DNA of 16,835 nt from Acidimicrobiaceae bacterium (GTDB lineage Bacteria; Actinomycetota; Acidimicrobiia; Acidimicrobiales; RAAP-2), in the NCBI GenBank assembly GCA_003164275.1, contig PLSY01000023.1, forward strand, positions 1 to 16,835, written 5' to 3'. Below are positions 13,764 through 16,835 of the stretch, piece after piece; within the stretch, counting starts at the first letter, position 1; each line of letters opens with the position of its first letter. Both the position numbers and the translations under genes were made by a program. The notes below the pieces were generated by a model. That model ran no database searches. It saw nothing but the letters and a program-made list of their open reading frames with translations, and had not been told where the DNA came from.

Positions 13764-14539
13764 TGCGAGTGCTCCGGGTGTGCGAGACGGGCGACAAATT
13801 AGAGGTCGGGTCGGGGTTCCTGCCGAATCGTGAAGCCCGTGAAAAAGGGCCGGCCGATGTCATTCCGGCCACATCATTCTGGCTGGCCCGTCTCCGCACC
13901 GGTGAGTTGCCGGACCTGGCAGCCTGCGGCGCTCATCTCATGGTGGTCCTCTCCGGTGAGGTGCGGGTCACTCCGCGAGCACACGACCCTTTCCTGCTGG
14001 GTCCGGGCGACATTGTTGCCGCGGACGTGCGCTCGAGCCACGCTGTCGACTATTCGTGGCCGGACGACGCATGGTTCATGTTCATACTGACACCGGGCTG
14101 GCTGCCGGTGGCTGGGGACAACCAGGCCCGCCCCGATCCATTTCGTCGACCGGGTCGGCCCCTGCTCACCTGGATTTACGACGACAAGGGTTCATCGCGC
14201 TCGGAGCCGTTCCGCTGGCCGACCCGGATGCTCCCAATCCCTCCAACCGACGCGTGGGTAGCGTCGCGCGGCGCTTTTGTGACGCGGCGTGACTACGGCG
14301 ACGGCGCCTACGCCGAGGGCGTATGGCATAACGGTCCCCGGCCGCAGCTGGGGATCACCCTCAACGGATGCGGTGAGAGCGAGACCGGCGACGGGACAGT
14401 GACTCGACCTTACGCCGGCGACGTGGCATTTATCGATGATGTGAACGGCGGTGGACACGTCACGCGAGGTCAGGGTGATCGGTGGATGTTGTTCGTCACC
14501 GTGGCTCCTGGCCATCTCGTTCTAGAGCCGGAGCACTGA
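13763..14539 (+). CDS. Bicupin-domain protein
   Basis: A 258-residue protein with two cupin-like halves. The first is at about residues 50-110: HLMVVLSGEVRVTP, then FLLGPGDIVAADVRSSHAVDYSW. The second is at about 185-255: LGITLNGCGESETGDG, PYAGDVAFIDDVNGGGHV and WMLFVTVAPGHLV. Clear G(x)5HxH metal motifs are not obvious, although H96 in SSHAVDY and H-containing GGGHV at about 233 could serve. ATG 13763 overlaps the CoA-transferase B stop (TGATG), so it is the third cistron of that unit. Cupins in catabolic clusters can be dioxygenases, isomerases or sensors, and this one could process a ring-opened acid. No specific activity can be assigned. It converges with the GntR gene only 10 nt away. 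Confidence 0.7.
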   Translation: MRVLRVCETGDKLEVGSGFLPNREAREKGPADVIPATSFWLARLRTGELPDLAACGAHLMVVLSGEVRVTPRAHDPFLLGPGDIVAADVRSSHAVDYSWPDDAWFMFILTPGWLPVAGDNQARPDPFRRPGRPLLTWIYDDKGSSRSEPFRWPTRMLPIPPTDAWVASRGAFVTRRDYGDGAYAEGVWHNGPRPQLGITLNGCGESETGDGTVTRPYAGDVAFIDDVNGGGHVTRGQGDRWMLFVTVAPGHLVLEPEH

Positions 14540-14549
14540 CGGTCGCTCG

Positions 14550-15281
14550 TCAGGTACTACGCCTCGCCGTTGCCGGCCCGAGGGAGGATGCCTGCGTCTC
14601 GCCACTCTCGAGAGTGTCGATGGCGTTCAGAACGATCGCTTCCGTGTGGATGAGGTGCCTGGCGAGGGCCTCTGAGGCTGTCTTTGGCTCCCTGGTGCGA
14701 ATGGCGGTTACGAGCTCCGAGTGTGCCTTGTCGCGGCGGGCCGGTTCGCTCGGGTCGGCTGCAATCCCGTTGAATGCATAGCCTACGTACCGCTCTGAGG
14801 CATGCCAGAGCATGTCCAGGACGCGCTCGTCCCATTGCGTTGCCGCCGGCCGGAGCATTGCTGTGTGGAATGCATGGTGGGCCTGGTGGCGCTCGTCGCC
14901 GTCAGGCGCACATGCATGAGTCACCTGAAGCTCGTCGAGTCGTTCGAGGTCTTCATCGGTCAACAGGGTGCTGGCCCGTCCCGCGAGCTCGGGTTCGATA
15001 GCCAGGCGCAGCCGGTAGACGTCACGAAACTCCTGGGGGTCGAGCGGGGCGACCATCGCGCTCTTCGCTCGCCGAGTGACGACGAGGCCCTGACTCTCGA
15101 GTCGTCGGAGTGCCTCTCGGACCGGGATGAGGCTGACGCCGAGTTGCTCGGCGATCTTCCGCAGAGAGAACTCCTGCCCTGGACCGAGGTCTCCCGAGAG
15201 TATCGAACGCCTGATCTCCAGAGTCACCTGGTCGACCACCGACACCACATCAAGGGACCGCACGAAACCCGGCTCACCCAT
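14550..15281 (-). CDS. GntR-family (FadR/FCD) transcriptional regulator
   Basis: A 243-residue regulator. The winged helix-turn-helix is at about residues 15-80 (SLRKIAEQLGVSLIPVREAL, then LESQGLVVTRRAKSAMV), and the all-helical FCD ligand domain follows from about 88 to 232. FCD metal/ligand-type histidines are visible in HHAFHTAML and ARHLIHTEA. Such proteins repress catabolic genes until an organic acid or aromatic intermediate binds. ATG 15281 is the start, with GGTGAG upstream. The gene is read away from the hydrolase gene at 15567, and the shared intergenic region carries a promoter with an overlapping AT-rich inverted repeat, which fits direct control of that unit and of itself. It runs convergent to the cupin gene. 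Confidence 0.88.
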   Translation of the reverse strand: MGEPGFVRSLDVVSVVDQVTLEIRRSILSGDLGPGQEFSLRKIAEQLGVSLIPVREALRRLESQGLVVTRRAKSAMVAPLDPQEFRDVYRLRLAIEPELAGRASTLLTDEDLERLDELQVTHACAPDGDERHQAHHAFHTAMLRPAATQWDERVLDMLWHASERYVGYAFNGIAADPSEPARRDKAHSELVTAIRTREPKTASEALARHLIHTEAIVLNAIDTLESGETQASSLGPATARRST

Positions 15282-15390
15282 CCAGTCTCACCGGAACCTT
15301 CCTGCCCACTGACGGGGCATGAGCTTGCGAAATCAGCCGCTGCGCCGAGGGCATGTGCCGCCGGTCATGCCCCGCTGGCTGCGGCGCCCT

Positions 15391-15423
15391 TTGAACTCTA
15401 ACACGTGATATGATATAACATCA
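15391..15423 (+). promoter_or_regulatory. Promoter for the hydrolase unit with overlapping GntR-type operator
   Basis: TTGAAC (15391-15396) and TATAAC (15414-15419) are separated by exactly 17 nt, an unusually good sigma-70-like pair in this GC-rich DNA. TGATATGATATAACATCA (15406-15423) is an imperfect inverted repeat with TGAT/ATCA ends and AT-rich centre covering the -10 box, so a bound repressor would block polymerase. The GntR gene reads in the opposite direction from this region. A related palindrome lies at 16590-16599. Confidence 0.6.
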
Positions 15424-15453
15424 GACGAAGTTAGAACAAGGAGCGTCAGGCGC

Positions 15454-15570
15454 ATGCTGCCTGTCGCGTCAGGCGGACTTCCGGATTTGCCTGACACCAG
15501 CGATTCTCCCTGGTGCGCTCGGAGTAGTGCGCTCGGGCTGAATGGACCAAGGGAAGGGACAACGGAATGA
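15454..15570 (+). CDS. Short leader ORF coupled to the hydrolase gene
   Basis: A 38-codon frame starts with ATG 15454, has AAGGAG at 15438-15443 (spacing 10), and ends with a TGA (15568-15570) that overlaps the hydrolase ATG at 15567 as ATGA. It starts about 28 nt after the predicted transcription start. The peptide begins MLPVASGGLPDLPDTSD and shows no known domain. Two copies of GCGTCAGGCG (15443-15452 and 15466-15475), a complementary GCCTGAC (15489-15495) and a CACCAG/CTGGTG stem (15495-15515) lie in the same stretch, so translation of the leader could alter RNA folding. It may be a true small protein, a coupling device or chance. No homologue is known to me. Confidence 0.4.
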   Translation: MLPVASGGLPDLPDTSDSPWCARSSALGLNGPREGTTE

Positions 15571-16508
15571 AGCTGCTGTTTTTCAATGACTACACGCTCG
15601 GTGTCGCAGTAGGCGATTCCGTCGTCGACGTGAGCAGCGTCGTCGCGGATGTCCCTCATCTGACGCCGCAGCAGCTGATGACGGGGGTCATCACCCGCTG
15701 GGACGAGCTACGCGACCGACTGCAAGCCGCGGCCGACGCTGGCACCGGGGTGCCGTTGGACGGCGTCAGGGTGCGTCCACCGGTGCCGGCCCCGGCGAAC
15801 ATCGACTGCATGGCCCGCAACTACATGGAAGATGGCAGCCTGTCGGAGAAGCCTCCCATCAATGCGTTTCACAAGACGCCAAGTTCAATCGTCGGCTCCG
15901 GCGACACGATGATCCTGCCCGACATCGCCGCCACCATCTTCGAAGGCGAGGCGGAGCTCGGCGTCGTCATCGGGCGGAGCGGTAAGGACATAACCGTCGA
16001 AGAGGCGTTGAGCTACGTATTCGGATACACCAACCTGATCGACGGGTCAGCGAGGGGCATCCCCCCTCGCCAGAACGCCTTCTACCAGATGAAGTCACGG
16101 GATACGTTCTGTCCGATCGGGCCTTTCGTCGTCACGGCCGACGAGGTCCCCGATCCACAGAACCTCCCGGTTCGGCTCTGGAACAACGGCGTGCTCATGC
16201 AGTCATTCAACACGCTTGACATGGCCTACAGCATCGCCGAGAGCATCGCCTTCGTCTCGTCCGTCCACACCATCCAGGCTGGCGACATTCTCGCGACCGG
16301 AACCAACCACGGCGGGTTGCATCCGTTCATGGATGAGGACGTTGTGGAGTTGGAGGTGGGCAATCTAGGCCGGCTCCGTACCCTTGTGCGCGACGATCTG
16401 AAGCGCACCTGGAAGCGCGAGACCCGACTCGACAGAGCCACTGCCGGCCTCGAGGGTTCGACCCCGCAGCTGACCGGAAAATACGCTTCTGGGCAGGATG
16501 TCTCGTAA
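15567..16508 (+). CDS. Fumarylacetoacetate hydrolase-family protein
   Basis: A 313-residue protein of the FAH fold. The catalytic domain begins at about residue 73. The divalent-metal ligands are expected at E128 and E130 in FEGEAELGVVIG and D159 in YTNLIDGSAR. The family block QMKSRDTFCPIGPFVVT (about 173-189) follows, and GDILATGTNHGGLHPF (about 240-255) is near the end. The N-terminal part is a short domain usual in actinobacterial members. FAH-family enzymes hydrolyse or decarboxylate ring-cleavage products such as acylpyruvates and oxo-dienoates. The start ATG overlaps the leader ORF stop; GAAGGGA lies about 9 nt upstream, so direct initiation is also possible. With the VOC and DLH-like enzymes it gives the cluster two different hydrolases for ring-opened intermediates. 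Confidence 0.88.
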   Translation: MKLLFFNDYTLGVAVGDSVVDVSSVVADVPHLTPQQLMTGVITRWDELRDRLQAAADAGTGVPLDGVRVRPPVPAPANIDCMARNYMEDGSLSEKPPINAFHKTPSSIVGSGDTMILPDIAATIFEGEAELGVVIGRSGKDITVEEALSYVFGYTNLIDGSARGIPPRQNAFYQMKSRDTFCPIGPFVVTADEVPDPQNLPVRLWNNGVLMQSFNTLDMAYSIAESIAFVSSVHTIQAGDILATGTNHGGLHPFMDEDVVELEVGNLGRLRTLVRDDLKRTWKRETRLDRATAGLEGSTPQLTGKYASGQDVS

Positions 16509-16577
16509 CGGAGAATGAGTAGCCCCCACCGCCCGCCGCGCCCGCCGCCCGTGCGGGGCCGTGGCCCTCGCGAGGTG

Positions 16578-16609
16578 TTATCAAATATTCTGATATCAGA
16601 TATTGCAAT
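16578..16609 (+). promoter_or_regulatory. AT-rich palindromic operator candidate before the lipoprotein gene
   Basis: CTGATATCAG (16590-16599) is a perfect 10-bp palindrome inside an AT-rich island (TTATCAAATATT upstream and ATATTGCAATT downstream) within otherwise GC-rich DNA. It shares the TGATAT core with the operator candidate at 15406-15423. TTATCA (16578-16583) and TATTGC (16601-16606), 17 nt apart, form a weak promoter pair across it. It is probably a second target of the GntR protein. Confidence 0.45.
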
Positions 16610-16683
16610 TAGAACACCCGGTCATTAACCTCCATTGGGTTGGGTTCGCAGTCAATGTATCTTCTCACCCGGGGGGTGGTTCG

Positions 16684-16835
16684 ATGAATGCCAGGTTGGG
16701 GAAGTGGGCTCTAGGGCCTGTGCTGGTTGCGCTTCTGGGCGGTGGTCTTGCGGCTTGCAGCTCCAGCAGTTCTGGGTCGAGCGCAACGACCAATGCAAAC
16801 GGCAGTGCCACGACGGTGGGCGGAAATCAGCACTC
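16684..16835 (+). CDS. Lipoprotein, probably a transporter substrate-binding protein (partial)
   Basis: The first 50 codons of a gene cut by the window end. The N-terminus has a short basic segment (MNARLGKW), a hydrophobic stretch (ALGPVLVALLGGGLAA) and a lipobox LAAC with the lipidated cysteine at about residue 25. A low-complexity Ser/Gly/Thr linker follows (SSSSSGSSATTNANG). This is the usual start of actinobacterial solute-binding lipoproteins of ABC importers, anchored outside the membrane. A purine-rich GGGGGGTGG site lies about 4 nt before ATG 16684. The mature domain is not visible, so the class is unproven. Its position after a catabolic cluster with a shared operator motif suggests uptake of the pathway substrate. 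Confidence 0.65.
   Translation, partial: MNARLGKWALGPVLVALLGGGLAACSSSSSGSSATTNANGSATTVGGNQH

Noticed and set aside
16550..16570. Terminator after the FAH-family gene (GGGGCC/GGCCC run)
   Set aside because: The loop would be too short and no T-tract follows; GC-rich chance pairing is likely.

Overview
The window is high-GC DNA with actinobacterial gene style: GTG/TTG starts, strong AAGGAG-type ribosome sites, TGATG and ATGA overlaps, and a Ser/Gly/Thr-rich lipoprotein start at the right end. This suggests an actinomycetote, possibly of the Acidimicrobiia, but no rRNA or other phylogenetic marker is present, so that placement is tentative.

Positions 1-6770 are a scrambled accessory zone. It opens with the C-terminal tail of a CoA-transferase B subunit, then a truncated VWA/CoxE-like gene on the minus strand. 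A complete IS21-type element follows (istA and istB, with repeat arrays at both ends). Next is a two-gene ASCH-like operon whose first gene lost its start to the IS. At 4588-4632 lies the 3' half of a tRNA-Thr(CGT), which looks like the leftover attachment half-site of an integrated element. Beyond it are decayed IS481 and IS66 transposases, a small intact ferritin-like diiron protein gene on the minus strand, and a 28-codon scrap of a 2-oxoacid dehydrogenase E2 gene.

Positions 6771-16508 hold an ordered, almost entirely plus-strand catabolic cluster. In order: a BBE-type flavin oxidase with both covalent FAD anchors; a TetR regulator; a class A flavin monooxygenase with a C-terminal thioredoxin-like domain; a VOC (extradiol dioxygenase/glyoxalase fold) protein; a dienelactone-hydrolase-like enzyme; a small DUF6295-like protein; CoA-transferase subunits A and B; a bicupin protein; a GntR/FCD regulator on the minus strand; and a fumarylacetoacetate-hydrolase-family enzyme. 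A substrate-binding-type lipoprotein begins at 16684 and runs off the end.

Read together, the enzymes fit ring or side-chain oxidation, hydroxylation, ring cleavage, hydrolysis of the cleavage product and CoA activation of the resulting oxoacid, probably with uptake by an adjacent transporter. The substrate is not evident and the combination does not match a pathway I can name. Close spacing indicates at least three transcription units: the unit starting at 6771, with the TetR-monooxygenase-VOC-DLH-DUF6295 run; the CoA-transferase A/B-cupin run; and the hydrolase unit, which has a well-formed promoter overlapped by an AT-rich operator-like palindrome and starts with a short coupled leader ORF. 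A related palindrome precedes the lipoprotein gene, suggesting joint control by the GntR protein.
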